Assembly: GCA_037131955.1 (NCBI GenBank)
Contig: JBAXQC010000003.1
Location: forward strand, 1 to 64,000
Origin: CAIMMJ01 sp037131955
Lineage (GTDB): Bacteria; Bacteroidota; Bacteroidia; UBA4408
Direction of reading: 5' to 3'
Length of the DNA: 64,000 nt
Part shown: piece after piece, positions 17,466-25,720 of the stretch
Position numbering within the stretch: the stretch's first letter is position 1
Layout of the letters: every line of letters begins with the position of its first letter
Translations under genes and position numbers: made by a program
Notes under the pieces: model-generated
The model's input: the letters and a program-made list of their open reading frames with translations, nothing else
Databases searched by the model: none
Told to the model about the DNA's origin: nothing

Positions 17466-18296
17466 TTAATAAACATCTTGCTTACTCCATGCCTCAGGAA
17501 TAATATTTAAAGGGAATTCTTTTTTAACTTTAAATCCAAGAAAATAATTTGGCACAAATACTTTTTTGTCCTTTCTATCATTTAGCCAAGCTGCCCACCA
17601 GCTAAAAGTGCTATTGGCATTTATACATACGTGGGCGTTTTGTATAATTTGAAAATCTACAATTGCTGATTCTTCAGAATATATTGCGTTGTTTAAATAA
17701 GCGAATTCTTTTTTTACCAATTGAGGCTCATCACTCATAATTACAATTTTTTTGTTGGAGTCTTTAAATGGAGAAAGTAGTTTGTGATAATATGAAAATG
17801 GCAATGAAAGGTCTGGGCCATTCAAATAATCGGGTCCAAATGTTTTGTAGTCTTTAAGGCGAATGTGCACACTAATGTAATCGTTTCCTAAGTTTAATTT
17901 TGTAATTGCTTTTAAGTATTCATCTCGGTATGGTTGCTTAATTGTAAATAATTTTTTAAATTCACTTTCGTTATCAAAGAAATATTTTTCGCTTTGGAAA
18001 TATCCGTAATACCAAATATTTTTTTGTTTTTCTACCATCATTTTTTCAGAATAGTCTATTCTGTTATCTTGATAATGTTCGAATTTAAATTTGCTTAGTT
18101 TTAATTTATTAAGAAGTTTAAATTTTAAGTACTTGTGTTTATTTTTGGAATAATCTTCGTGTGAAAGTTCAAAAAATTTTAATTTATCAATTTCGCTGAG
18201 GCAATAAGGAATATTTTTCTTTTTTGAGAGCGATCTTGCACAAGCATAAATAAACATCTGATTTCCCATTTGACAATGAGAATGAAATACCAACAT
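17466..18296 (-). CDS. Alpha-1,2-fucosyltransferase (glycosyltransferase family 11)
   Basis: A 276-residue enzyme of the GT11 family, which moves fucose from GDP-fucose to galactose. The N-terminus has the acceptor-side motif SHCQMGNQMFIYACARSLS near 6-24, the GDP-fucose arginine motif ISVHIRLKDY near residue 140, KIVIMSDEPQLVKKE, and the closing signature INANSTFSWWAAWLN near residue 228. The motifs are complete. The context of a methyltransferase downstream suggests surface glycan synthesis. The acceptor cannot be read from the sequence. Confidence 0.92.
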   Translation of the reverse strand: MLVFHSHCQMGNQMFIYACARSLSKKKNIPYCLSEIDKLKFFELSHEDYSKNKHKYLKFKLLNKLKLSKFKFEHYQDNRIDYSEKMMVEKQKNIWYYGYFQSEKYFFDNESEFKKLFTIKQPYRDEYLKAITKLNLGNDYISVHIRLKDYKTFGPDYLNGPDLSLPFSYYHKLLSPFKDSNKKIVIMSDEPQLVKKEFAYLNNAIYSEESAIVDFQIIQNAHVCINANSTFSWWAAWLNDRKDKKVFVPNYFLGFKVKKEFPLNIIPEAWSKQDVY

Positions 18297-18307
18297 TTAG
18301 TAAAATA

Positions 18308-20326
18308 TTATCTGCTTAAGATTTTAAACTCAGTTCTTCTGTTCATTTGCCTTCCTGCCTCTGTATCATTTGGAGTTAAAGGGTCAGAAAAACCATATCC
18401 TTTGGCTTGCACCCTTTTTTTATCAATTCCTTTATTAATTAGGTATTCCACCACTGCTTTTGATCTTCTGTCAGATAAATCTAAGTTATATTTTTCGCTG
18501 CCTTTATTATCTGTATGGCTAGAAAGCTCAATAGTCATTTTAGGAATATCATTTAAAAGTTTAACCAAAAGATTTAATTCTGTTTGCGATTCGCTCCTTA
18601 ATGTGGCTTTATCAAAATCATAAAATACATTCTTCAAAACTATTTTTGAACCCACTGCAATTGATTTTAAGGTAACATCTTTTGCAATTTCTTGGTAGTT
18701 GCTGGTAAATGGGATGTCAAAATTTTCGGAATGGAATAGATAATTATCATTTTTTACAGCAATACCATAATTTTTACCTGATGGCAGTGTAACAAGGTAT
18801 TTACCGGTTTTGCTATTTGATTTAAAATTTGCAATTTCTTGACTGGTGGAATTATCAGTTATTGATACCACTGCCTCAATTGGCTGCTTTGTATTTTCAT
18901 CAATAACAATTCCTTTTAAAAGAGTTATGGCACTAGATTTTAACTCAACAGCTTCTGAGATTGTAACAGTTTGGGATATTGGAGCTGCTAAACTGGCCAT
19001 TAAATTGTCTTCTGTACTCATTAGTAATGATTTCTCTTTTCCGAGGAAACTGATTAAATAGATATCTCTGTTTCCATAACCTTCTTTTTTTACTGCTGCA
19101 TAGTAACCGTGTTTACCATCGGCTGAAAGCACAAAACTTACATCATCATCTGAACTATTTACTGGATATCCACTATTTATTGGTTGGCACCATTTTCCTG
19201 TAGAATCCATAACGGATTTAAAAATATCAAATCCTCCCATTGTTTCGTGCCCTTTTGAACTAAAATACATTGTTTTGCCATCAGGCATCATAAAAACACT
19301 CTCTTCGTCGTATTTAGTATTTATTGGTGTGCCAATATTGATGGACTCGCCCCATTGACCTTTTTCATCTTTTTTACAGTAATAAATGTCTGAACCACCA
19401 AATCCATTTTCTCTATCGCTTACAAAATAAAGAATGTTTCCGTCGTAAGAATAACATGCGGAAGATTCATGATATTTAGAATTAATTTGTTTGGGAAAAC
19501 TTTCTGGTTTAGTCCATTTTTCGCCGTCTAATATAGATTCGTAAATGTTTCCAAATCCTTTATCGTCAATGTAAACTAGTAATTTTTGACCATCTGCAGA
19601 CAAATTAATAGTTGCATCATGCCCTTTTGTATTTACAGGTTCTCCCAAGTTAATAGGTGTAGACCAAGTATTATTGAAGCTATAAGTTCTAAATATATCC
19701 TCGTAAAATTCATCATAGTTCTCGTCTAATGCTCCGCCTGTGGTGTTGTTCCTTCGTGATGTAAACATGAGCATGTCTTCATCAGCCGAAATTACAGGGC
19801 TGTAATCTGTATAAGGGCCGTTAATATTGGGACCTAAATTATCGATAAAAACTCTAATAGGTTTTTTTACTAAGATTTTTCCAACTTCAATTTCTGCTAA
19901 TTTTTTTTCAACATCAGCAATGTTCGTTTTATCTTCTTTTTTTGTATAGCTTAACGTGGCTCTATATTTTTCATATTCTTCTTTTGCCTTGTCCCAATTT
20001 AAATCTAAATGTTCACATTGCCCTAAATAATAGTGAATATCTGGAGCAATATCAGGTTTCATAGAGTAGGCTTTTTGAAAGTAGTCTTTTGCTTTGTATT
20101 TAAAAAAAGAATTCAGGTAGCAAATGCCAATTTTTAACTTAATTTCAGGATGGGTATCATCAATACTATCTGCTCTCAAGAAATTTATTAAAGCCTTTCT
20201 ATGAAAAGCAGGCCCTTGTTCAAAGAACTCGTCGCCAAGTTTAACATTTTCTTTAAATACTTTTGACTGAGAAAAAGAAAGTGATGAAATTAAAACAAAT
20301 ATTAATAGGGAGTAGAAATTTTTCAT
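18308..20326 (-). CDS. PorE-like TPR/PD40/OmpA-domain protein
   Basis: A 672-residue exported protein with domains in order: signal peptide (ending SLSFSQ), N-terminal TPRs, a PD40 beta-propeller with repeated SADEDMLMFTSRRN, YSYDGNILYFVSDRENG and PDGKTMYFSSKG blades, a regulatory beta domain (KGIVIDENTKQPIEAVVSI), and a C-terminal OmpA peptidoglycan-binding domain (VFYDFDKATLRSES, then SSHTDNKGSEKYNLDLSDRR and VQAKGYGFSDP). This is the layout of PorE, which ties the type IX secretion machine to peptidoglycan. The ATG at 20326 is preferred over a GTG at 20356 because it opens the signal peptide and clears the upstream stop. A second such protein lies at 35055. Confidence 0.92.
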   Translation of the reverse strand: MKNFYSLLIFVLISSLSFSQSKVFKENVKLGDEFFEQGPAFHRKALINFLRADSIDDTHPEIKLKIGICYLNSFFKYKAKDYFQKAYSMKPDIAPDIHYYLGQCEHLDLNWDKAKEEYEKYRATLSYTKKEDKTNIADVEKKLAEIEVGKILVKKPIRVFIDNLGPNINGPYTDYSPVISADEDMLMFTSRRNNTTGGALDENYDEFYEDIFRTYSFNNTWSTPINLGEPVNTKGHDATINLSADGQKLLVYIDDKGFGNIYESILDGEKWTKPESFPKQINSKYHESSACYSYDGNILYFVSDRENGFGGSDIYYCKKDEKGQWGESINIGTPINTKYDEESVFMMPDGKTMYFSSKGHETMGGFDIFKSVMDSTGKWCQPINSGYPVNSSDDDVSFVLSADGKHGYYAAVKKEGYGNRDIYLISFLGKEKSLLMSTEDNLMASLAAPISQTVTISEAVELKSSAITLLKGIVIDENTKQPIEAVVSITDNSTSQEIANFKSNSKTGKYLVTLPSGKNYGIAVKNDNYLFHSENFDIPFTSNYQEIAKDVTLKSIAVGSKIVLKNVFYDFDKATLRSESQTELNLLVKLLNDIPKMTIELSSHTDNKGSEKYNLDLSDRRSKAVVEYLINKGIDKKRVQAKGYGFSDPLTPNDTEAGRQMNRRTEFKILSR

Positions 20327-20336
20327 AGTTAAATTT

Positions 20337-21407
20337 TCATTTTTGAACACACTCACTTAAATAATTTTTTGCTTGAATCATGCCTAATTTAAAGGCTTTG
20401 TCCCAATCATCGCAAGCCCCAATTTGATCTCTAACCATTTCTTTGGCAGTACCTCTGTTTAAGTATGCTGCGCCATAGTTTGGATTTAATTTAATTGCTT
20501 TGCTTGATGCATCAATAGAGCCGTTGTAATCTTTCATTTTAAATTTTACAGAGGATATATTACAATATGCAAAATAATAATCTTCCTTAATTTTTACAAC
20601 CTCTAAAAAATCTTTCAAAGCTCCTTCAAAATCGCCTGATTCATATTTTGCATTTCCCCTGTTGTTGAGCGCTATGTAATATTTTGAATCAATTTTAACG
20701 GCATTGTCGTAGGCTTCTATTGCACCCTTTATGTCTCCATTTTTCATTTTTGCACTGCCTAAATTATTGTATGCAATTACAAAGTATGGATTAAGTAAAA
20801 TAGCATTAGAGTAATCACTAATTGCACCTTGTATATCTTGCATTTGCCTTTTAGTACTGGCTCTGTCGTTAAAAGCGTAATCAAAATCAGATTTGAGCTC
20901 TATGGATTTATCAAAATCTTTTAATGCTTCTTCAAAATTATTTATAGAGAATTTTGCTATTCCACGGTAATAATATCCTAAGGAATTGTTGGCGTTTAAT
21001 TTGATATAATTGTTTAAATCTATTATTGCTTTTTCTGCATTATCAGTGGAGATGTATGTATTTGCTCTACCAAACAAGGCACTTTCATTATTTGGGTTTA
21101 TGGCTAAAGCTGTGTTAAAATCAGCTAAAGCACTCTTATAATCTTGTGCTTCATATCTTATAGAACCGCGGTTAGAAATGGCTTTGTCAAAATTTGGTTT
21201 TAATTGAATGGCTTTGTCAAATGATCTGATTGCATCTTCAAACATTTTTTGTTTGTAAAATGATACGCCTTGGTTGTAGATATTTTCCGCATCTTGATTT
21301 TCGGGAAGACCAACACCATTTACAACTGTTTCTTCTTCTTTTACTTGAGAATAAATAAATGCTGGAGAATACAGCAATAATAGAACAACTAATAGTGTAT
21401 TTTTCAT
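20337..21407 (-). CDS. Exported tetratricopeptide repeat protein
   Basis: A 356-residue protein with a signal peptide (MKNTLLVVLLLLYSPAFIYSQ) and about nine consecutive TPR units, for example DAIRSFDKAIQLKPNFDKAI, SALADFNTALAINPNNESAL, EALKDFDKSIELKSDFDYAF and GSIDASSKAIKLNPNYGAAY. It ends with the pattern RDQIGACDDWDKAFKLG and cysteines often seen in Bacteroidota TPR lipid-free proteins. TPRs form a scaffold for protein contacts in the periplasm. ATG at 21407 (or 21413) is preferred to the TTG at 21425. It is transcribed just before the PorE-like gene (10-base gap), so the two may act together. Confidence 0.9.
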   Translation of the reverse strand: MKNTLLVVLLLLYSPAFIYSQVKEEETVVNGVGLPENQDAENIYNQGVSFYKQKMFEDAIRSFDKAIQLKPNFDKAISNRGSIRYEAQDYKSALADFNTALAINPNNESALFGRANTYISTDNAEKAIIDLNNYIKLNANNSLGYYYRGIAKFSINNFEEALKDFDKSIELKSDFDYAFNDRASTKRQMQDIQGAISDYSNAILLNPYFVIAYNNLGSAKMKNGDIKGAIEAYDNAVKIDSKYYIALNNRGNAKYESGDFEGALKDFLEVVKIKEDYYFAYCNISSVKFKMKDYNGSIDASSKAIKLNPNYGAAYLNRGTAKEMVRDQIGACDDWDKAFKLGMIQAKNYLSECVQK

Positions 21408-21501
21408 AGCCATGGAATATATCAATGACGATAAAGGTAAACAAAGATGTATAAAAACAAAAATTATTATGGCATCTAACTGTGCGTTAAAAACAAAAAT
21501 C

Positions 21502-22035
21502 TTAATAATATGGTGACATTAGTAAATAAACAATTACTCCAGTAATTGAAACGTAAATCCATATTGGTAAAGTAAATTTTGTTACTTTTTTATGTTTTAC
21601 TATTTGATTTGATAATGCGAAATAAATAGCAAAAAGTGCCAAAGGCACAATAGTGGTAGCTAAAACAATATGAGTTATTAATATAAAAAAATAGATTGAA
21701 CGAACAAAGCCTTCCCCACCAAATTTTGTTGGTGGAAAAGTATAATGATAGACTACATAAGAAACCAAAAAAATACTTGATAAAATAAAAGCACTTAACA
21801 TTAATGTTCTGTGAACTTTAATTTGTTTTGCCTTAACAAAAAAATAACCTAAAATTAAACACAGTGCAGTAGAGCCATTTAAAACAGCATGAAACAAAGG
21901 TAATGAAGAAATTGGGCTATCTGCCGAGTTCTGTCTTCCGGGAATTACCATTAAAATAGCAACAACTATTGGTATAAGTATTGAAAGCGTAATGATAATT
22001 GGCTTATAAATATTGTCCTTTGCTTGAATTTCCAT
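21502..22035 (-). CDS. DUF420 domain membrane protein (cytochrome oxidase-associated)
   Basis: A 177-residue inner membrane protein with five predicted transmembrane helices. The DUF420 pattern is visible: LPLFHAVLNGSTALCLILGYFFVKAKQIKVHRTLMLSAF near residues 45-83 with conserved histidines, YHYTFPPTKFGGEG, and a late helix around ITHIVLATTIVPLALFA. Family members (including CtaM) help assemble heme-copper oxidases, and the gene is last in the oxidase operon here, 7 bases behind the SCO-like gene. The conserved histidines may bind heme or metal, but this is inference. Confidence 0.9.
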   Translation of the reverse strand: MEIQAKDNIYKPIIITLSILIPIVVAILMVIPGRQNSADSPISSLPLFHAVLNGSTALCLILGYFFVKAKQIKVHRTLMLSAFILSSIFLVSYVVYHYTFPPTKFGGEGFVRSIYFFILITHIVLATTIVPLALFAIYFALSNQIVKHKKVTKFTLPIWIYVSITGVIVYLLMSPYY

Positions 22036-22042
22036 TTTATGA

Positions 22043-22729
22043 TCAGTTTTTCTGATGTTTTTTATTAAATTTTACTTCACCGTTTAAAACAACAATTTCT
22101 GCCTGCAAAGTGTTCACAGCATTAATGGAATTACCATAATAATGTCCTCTAATTTGTTGATTTGGATCAATTAAAAACAGCGATGTTTTAAGAGAATCAT
22201 AGGTTAAGTTTGGTAAGGCTTTAACAAATTGTTGTTTAAGTGAATCTAAAGCTGAATTGCTTACACAGTAAAAATCCCAAATTTCGCCTGAATGAACTCT
22301 TCTTACATTTTCTAAAGCGGTTTGATCTGAGTTTTTCTTGCTTCCATTAGTCACACTCACAAATCTTAAACCTTTAATGTGATTCACTCTTTTTTGAATT
22401 CTGAACAAATTTGCACAAACCATTCCTTGTTCTTTTTCATTTATGTTTTCTGCAAATTGAATTACAATAATTCTTCCATCAGAGTTTAAATATTCCTTTT
22501 TTTGTGGTGAATAGAACTTCGGGTAGTTTAACTTAAAATATGATGTATCACCATTATTTGTAACTCCTGCGATTGGCCCATAATGTTGCAGTCTCTTAAA
22601 AACAGGAACATTGTTTTGTATTAGAGGTTTTCTAACAAAATAATAATAAAATGAAAGACAAAATACCGCAGGGGCAACAAAAAAAAAGGGAAGAATCAGC
22701 CTCTTTTTTAGACTTAAATTACTTCCCAT
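22043..22729 (-). CDS. SCO1/SenC-like protein lacking copper ligands
   Basis: A 228-residue membrane-anchored protein (one helix, residues 11-31) with the thioredoxin-like SCO fold. Its core strand RIIVIQF ends at residue 92, and the late segment LFLIDPNQQIRGHYYGN at 184-200 matches the family. However, the CPxxC copper site expected around residues 95-101 reads NINEKEQ, and the usual histidine ligand before LFLID is missing (LKTS). Normal SCO proteins insert copper into CoxII. The position inside the oxidase operon, between subunit IV and DUF420, supports the family call. It may have a structural or chaperone role without copper. The frame is intact. Confidence 0.8.
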   Translation of the reverse strand: MGSNLSLKKRLILPFFFVAPAVFCLSFYYYFVRKPLIQNNVPVFKRLQHYGPIAGVTNNGDTSYFKLNYPKFYSPQKKEYLNSDGRIIVIQFAENINEKEQGMVCANLFRIQKRVNHIKGLRFVSVTNGSKKNSDQTALENVRRVHSGEIWDFYCVSNSALDSLKQQFVKALPNLTYDSLKTSLFLIDPNQQIRGHYYGNSINAVNTLQAEIVVLNGEVKFNKKHQKN

Positions 22730-22745
22730 AATTTTTATAGTATTA

Positions 22746-23201
22746 TTAGTGTGATTGACTTTTGTGGTCAGTATCGTGAGAAGATTTATTGTTTAGTTGT
22801 TCTTGTTTTTGCTTTATAACATTTTCATCTAAACCATATCTTCCTGCTTTAGAGTAAGTGCCTTCGCTTATGTCTACAAGTGTAACCAAATAAATTACAA
22901 AAACACAAAATGGTATTAATATCACATATCTAAAAGATCTTTCTTCGTCGCCCAAGTGCATAAATGAAAGAACTATATAGGCTGCTTTTACAAGTGTAAG
23001 AGTGATAAAAATAAATTTGATAGTGAATGTTCCTGTTAAATTCCATTCTTTAACCTTAAAACCAATATAAAGTTCAACTAAAGTAATAGCAAGCATGATC
23101 CAGAATACTTGCCATAGTTTTTTTCTTTTTGTTTTTCCTTCTTCTTCTGAATGATGAGCTAATGTTTCGTAACTCGGAAAATCGTCGTGAAATTCAGACA
23201 T
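22746..23201 (-). CDS. Cytochrome c oxidase subunit IV-like protein
   Basis: A 151-residue inner membrane protein with three hydrophobic segments and a charged, His-rich C-terminus. The prokaryotic COX4 pattern is seen in KLWQVFWIMLAITLVELYIGF near residues 28-48 and ITLTLVKAAYIVLSFMHLGDE near 66-86. It is an accessory subunit of the heme-copper oxidase. It lies between subunit III (18-base gap) and the SCO-like gene (16-base gap) in the usual order. Confidence 0.92.
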   Translation of the reverse strand: MSEFHDDFPSYETLAHHSEEEGKTKRKKLWQVFWIMLAITLVELYIGFKVKEWNLTGTFTIKFIFITLTLVKAAYIVLSFMHLGDEERSFRYVILIPFCVFVIYLVTLVDISEGTYSKAGRYGLDENVIKQKQEQLNNKSSHDTDHKSQSH

Positions 23202-23219
23202 ATAAATTGAATTAAATTG

Positions 23220-23936
23220 TTACAGTAAATAAAAGAATGTGAATACAAATACCCAAACAAGGTCAACAAAATGCCAATACAAACCAACTTTCTCAACCAT
23301 TTCATAGTGGCCTCGTTTTACGTAGGTGTCGTTTAACACATTGATAAAAATTATTGCATTAATAACTACCCCGGAGAACACGTGAGTTCCATGAAAACCA
23401 GTTATAAAGAAAAAGAAGTCTGCAAAAACAGGTAAACCGTATTCGTTATAAGTTAAGTTTGCCCCGTGTATTAATTGATCTTTGTAAACACCGTCCACAA
23501 GAATATTTCTTACAGCTCCGTGCTCTGTTCCGTGAATAAAGTGATACCATTCCCATGCTTGTGAACCCACAAAAGCAGCACCTCCAATTATAGTTAAGAA
23601 CATCCATATACTTACTCCTCTTTTATCGTTTCTGTGTCCTGCCTCTACTGCCAAAACCATTGTTACAGAAGACATAATAAGGATAAACGTCATTAATCCA
23701 ACATAAGCCAAAGGAATGTGTCCTTCGTAAAAAGGAAAGTGAGTAAATACAACTCCTGGATCAGGCCATAAATCGGTGTATTTGTGCCTCATAAAACCGT
23801 AAGCAGCAAGTAAGCTTGAGAAAGTAAATGCATCAGAAATGAGGAAAAACCACATCATCATTTTTCCATAGCTAACGCCAAATGGAGAAACTCCGCCTTT
23901 CCAATGATTTTCAACAGTAGTAGAATGACTTGACAT
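23220..23936 (-). CDS. Cytochrome c oxidase subunit III
   Basis: A 238-residue inner membrane protein with about five or six transmembrane helices. Family marks are SYGKMMMWFFLISDAFTFSSLLAAYG near residue 23, AVEAGHRNDKRGVSIWMFLT, SQAWEWYHF, FFFITGFHGTHVFSGV and the end GLYWHFVDLVWVFVFTFFYLL. It is part of the terminal oxidase that reduces oxygen. It is the first gene of this minus-strand block; the genes for subunits I and II, which usually precede it in Bacteroidota, are not in the window. Confidence 0.95.
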   Translation of the reverse strand: MSSHSTTVENHWKGGVSPFGVSYGKMMMWFFLISDAFTFSSLLAAYGFMRHKYTDLWPDPGVVFTHFPFYEGHIPLAYVGLMTFILIMSSVTMVLAVEAGHRNDKRGVSIWMFLTIIGGAAFVGSQAWEWYHFIHGTEHGAVRNILVDGVYKDQLIHGANLTYNEYGLPVFADFFFFITGFHGTHVFSGVVINAIIFINVLNDTYVKRGHYEMVEKVGLYWHFVDLVWVFVFTFFYLL

Positions 23937-24077
23937 ATTTTATTTTATGCTAGTTTTTTAAATTTAGCCACAAATGTATATTTCAGATTTTGGTTTTGCA
24001 AATGTATTTGTCCAATAATTTTGAAATCTTGTTTACTTTGGTAATTTAGAACGATTAAAAATTAAATTTTGGCTTTT

Positions 24078-25277
24078 TTAATTTTTCCACAGAATTGAAC
24101 TGTCTCCAAAACTTAAAAAGCGAAACTTGTTTTTTAGTGCATAGTCGTAAATGTTTTTCCAATCGTTACCCACAAAAGCAGAAATTAGTAGAAGCAATGT
24201 GCTTTGGGGTTGGTGAAAATTTGTAATTAGCCCATCAATAAATTTAAATTTATAGCCGGGAGCTATAATAATTTTAGTTTCCCCTTCAATCACATCCAAA
24301 TTATTTGAATCTAAATAGTTTATAATTTCTAGTAATGAATCTAACACACTTATATTTTCCTTTATGTCATATGCATCCCATTGTTCCACTAATACTTCAT
24401 TTTCTTTTAAAACAAATCCGTTTTTTATTTTTAGCCCAATCCAATATATACTTTCAATAGTTCGTACCGATGTGGTTCCAACTGCAATAACCTTATTTTT
24501 TGCTATCACTGTTTCCATTAATTTTTTTAAGAATTCTTTTTTTACAAAAATTCTTTCTGAGTGCATTTTATGGTCAATCATTTTTTCTGACTTTACAGGT
24601 AAAAATGTTCCCGCTCCAACATGCAATGTAAGTTCAGAGGTATTTATTTTTTTCTCTTTTAGTTTTTCAAAAACATAATTAGTAAAATGCAGTCCTGCAG
24701 TAGGAGCTGCAACAGAACCTTTAGTTTTTGAGTATATTGTTTGATAATTAACCTTATCACTTTCTTCAAAATCTCTTTTTATGTAGGGTGGAAGAGGTAA
24801 TTCACCGGCAACTTCAATAGCATCAAAAAAAGAAATAGTTTTATCGCTTAATTCAAATTCAACTTCAAAGTAATCAGTTTTCTTTATTTTATTTTTAATA
24901 ATTAGTGATACTGGCTTGTTGTTTACGATGAAATCTTTTTTTAATAATTCGTTATCCTTTATGCGTTTGACATTTCCTATTAAACAATTCCACACAGCTG
25001 TATTATTTTTGTTAGTTGGCTCCAAACAAAAAATTTCAATTTTTGCACCATTAGAATTTCGAAAAATTAACCTTGCATTAATAACTCTTGAGTTGTTAAA
25101 AACCAATAAACTGTTTTCGGGAATATAGTTGTGAATTTGACAAAATAAATCTTCACAAATTTTTTGGTTTTGATAGATTAAAAGTTTGCTTTTATCTCTC
25201 TCCTCTACAGGAAAATCTGCTATTTTTTCTGGTGGTAGATGGTAATTATAGTCTTCTATTTTAATTTCTTTAGGCAC
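24078..25277 (-). CDS. queA: tRNA preQ1(34) S-adenosylmethionine ribosyltransferase-isomerase (QueA)
   Basis: A 399-residue enzyme that builds epoxyqueuosine on the wobble base of tRNAs by moving the ribosyl part of SAM to preQ1. Family motifs: DYNYHLPPEKIADFPVEERDKSKLL at the N-terminus, LVFNNSRVINARL near residue 58, GSVAAPTAGLHFT near 190, LHVGAGTFLPVK, and GLITNFHQPQSTLLLLISAFVG near 350. It is longer than the ~350-residue classical QueA, as in other Bacteroidota. The start is GTG at 25277. The gene follows a Rieske protein by 10 bases. Confidence 0.92.
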   Translation of the reverse strand: MPKEIKIEDYNYHLPPEKIADFPVEERDKSKLLIYQNQKICEDLFCQIHNYIPENSLLVFNNSRVINARLIFRNSNGAKIEIFCLEPTNKNNTAVWNCLIGNVKRIKDNELLKKDFIVNNKPVSLIIKNKIKKTDYFEVEFELSDKTISFFDAIEVAGELPLPPYIKRDFEESDKVNYQTIYSKTKGSVAAPTAGLHFTNYVFEKLKEKKINTSELTLHVGAGTFLPVKSEKMIDHKMHSERIFVKKEFLKKLMETVIAKNKVIAVGTTSVRTIESIYWIGLKIKNGFVLKENEVLVEQWDAYDIKENISVLDSLLEIINYLDSNNLDVIEGETKIIIAPGYKFKFIDGLITNFHQPQSTLLLLISAFVGNDWKNIYDYALKNKFRFLSFGDSSILWKN

Positions 25278-25287
25278 AAATTTTATT

Positions 25288-25716
25288 TTAAATATCTAGT
25301 GAACTTGCATCAATAATATAACTTTCGTTTAAATCTTTTACAGAAAGTTCTGGTAAATTTATTTTGGCCGGACCTTCAATAACTACCCCTAATAAATTAA
25401 ATCTGCTACCGTGATTATTGCAATAAAATTGATCATTCTTAAATTCAACTTTATAATCTCTGTGAGTGCATTTCATGTAAAAAGAATGAATCTCATTTTT
25501 AGCATTGCAAGAAATATATATTGGATAAGGCAATTCTTCGATTTCTAACAAAAGCTTCTTTTTTGAAATTAATTCTTCCTTTTGAACAGAAATTTTTCCT
25601 CCAAACAATTTTGCTTTAACAACAGTGCTTTTTGTTTTACAAGATTCAATTAGTGACAAGCCAGTTCCGCTAATGCATAATGCACACGCTTTTAAAACAA
25701 AATCTTTCCTATTCAA
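25288..25716 (-). CDS. Rieske [2Fe-2S] protein, exported
   Basis: A 142-residue protein with an N-terminal export signal (NRKDFVLKACALCISG, then GLSLIESC which could be a lipobox) and a Rieske domain in the C-terminal half. The cluster ligands are CTH and CNNHG, giving the CxH...CxxH pattern. The extra pair of cysteines that form a disulfide in high-potential Rieske proteins is absent (CTHRDY, CNNHGS), so a low potential is expected. A TTG at 25716 gives the common opening MNRKDF; a longer TTG start at 25731 overlaps glyA. It sits between glyA and queA; its redox partner is unknown. Confidence 0.85.
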   Translation of the reverse strand: MNRKDFVLKACALCISGTGLSLIESCKTKSTVVKAKLFGGKISVQKEELISKKKLLLEIEELPYPIYISCNAKNEIHSFYMKCTHRDYKVEFKNDQFYCNNHGSRFNLLGVVIEGPAKINLPELSVKDLNESYIIDASSLDI

Positions 25717-25720
25717 GATT

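Noticed and set aside
20327..20356. Ten-residue N-terminal extension of the PorE-like protein from a GTG
   Set aside because: It overlaps the upstream gene and would precede the signal peptide; the ATG at 20326 is better.
22043..22729. SCO-like gene as a decaying pseudogene
   Set aside because: The frame is full length with normal codon use and tight spacing to its neighbours, so it is treated as a working gene with changed residues.
24364..24678. 104-codon plus-strand frame opposite queA
   Set aside because: It is a shadow of queA on the other strand, rich in Ser and Phe as such frames are in AT-rich DNA.
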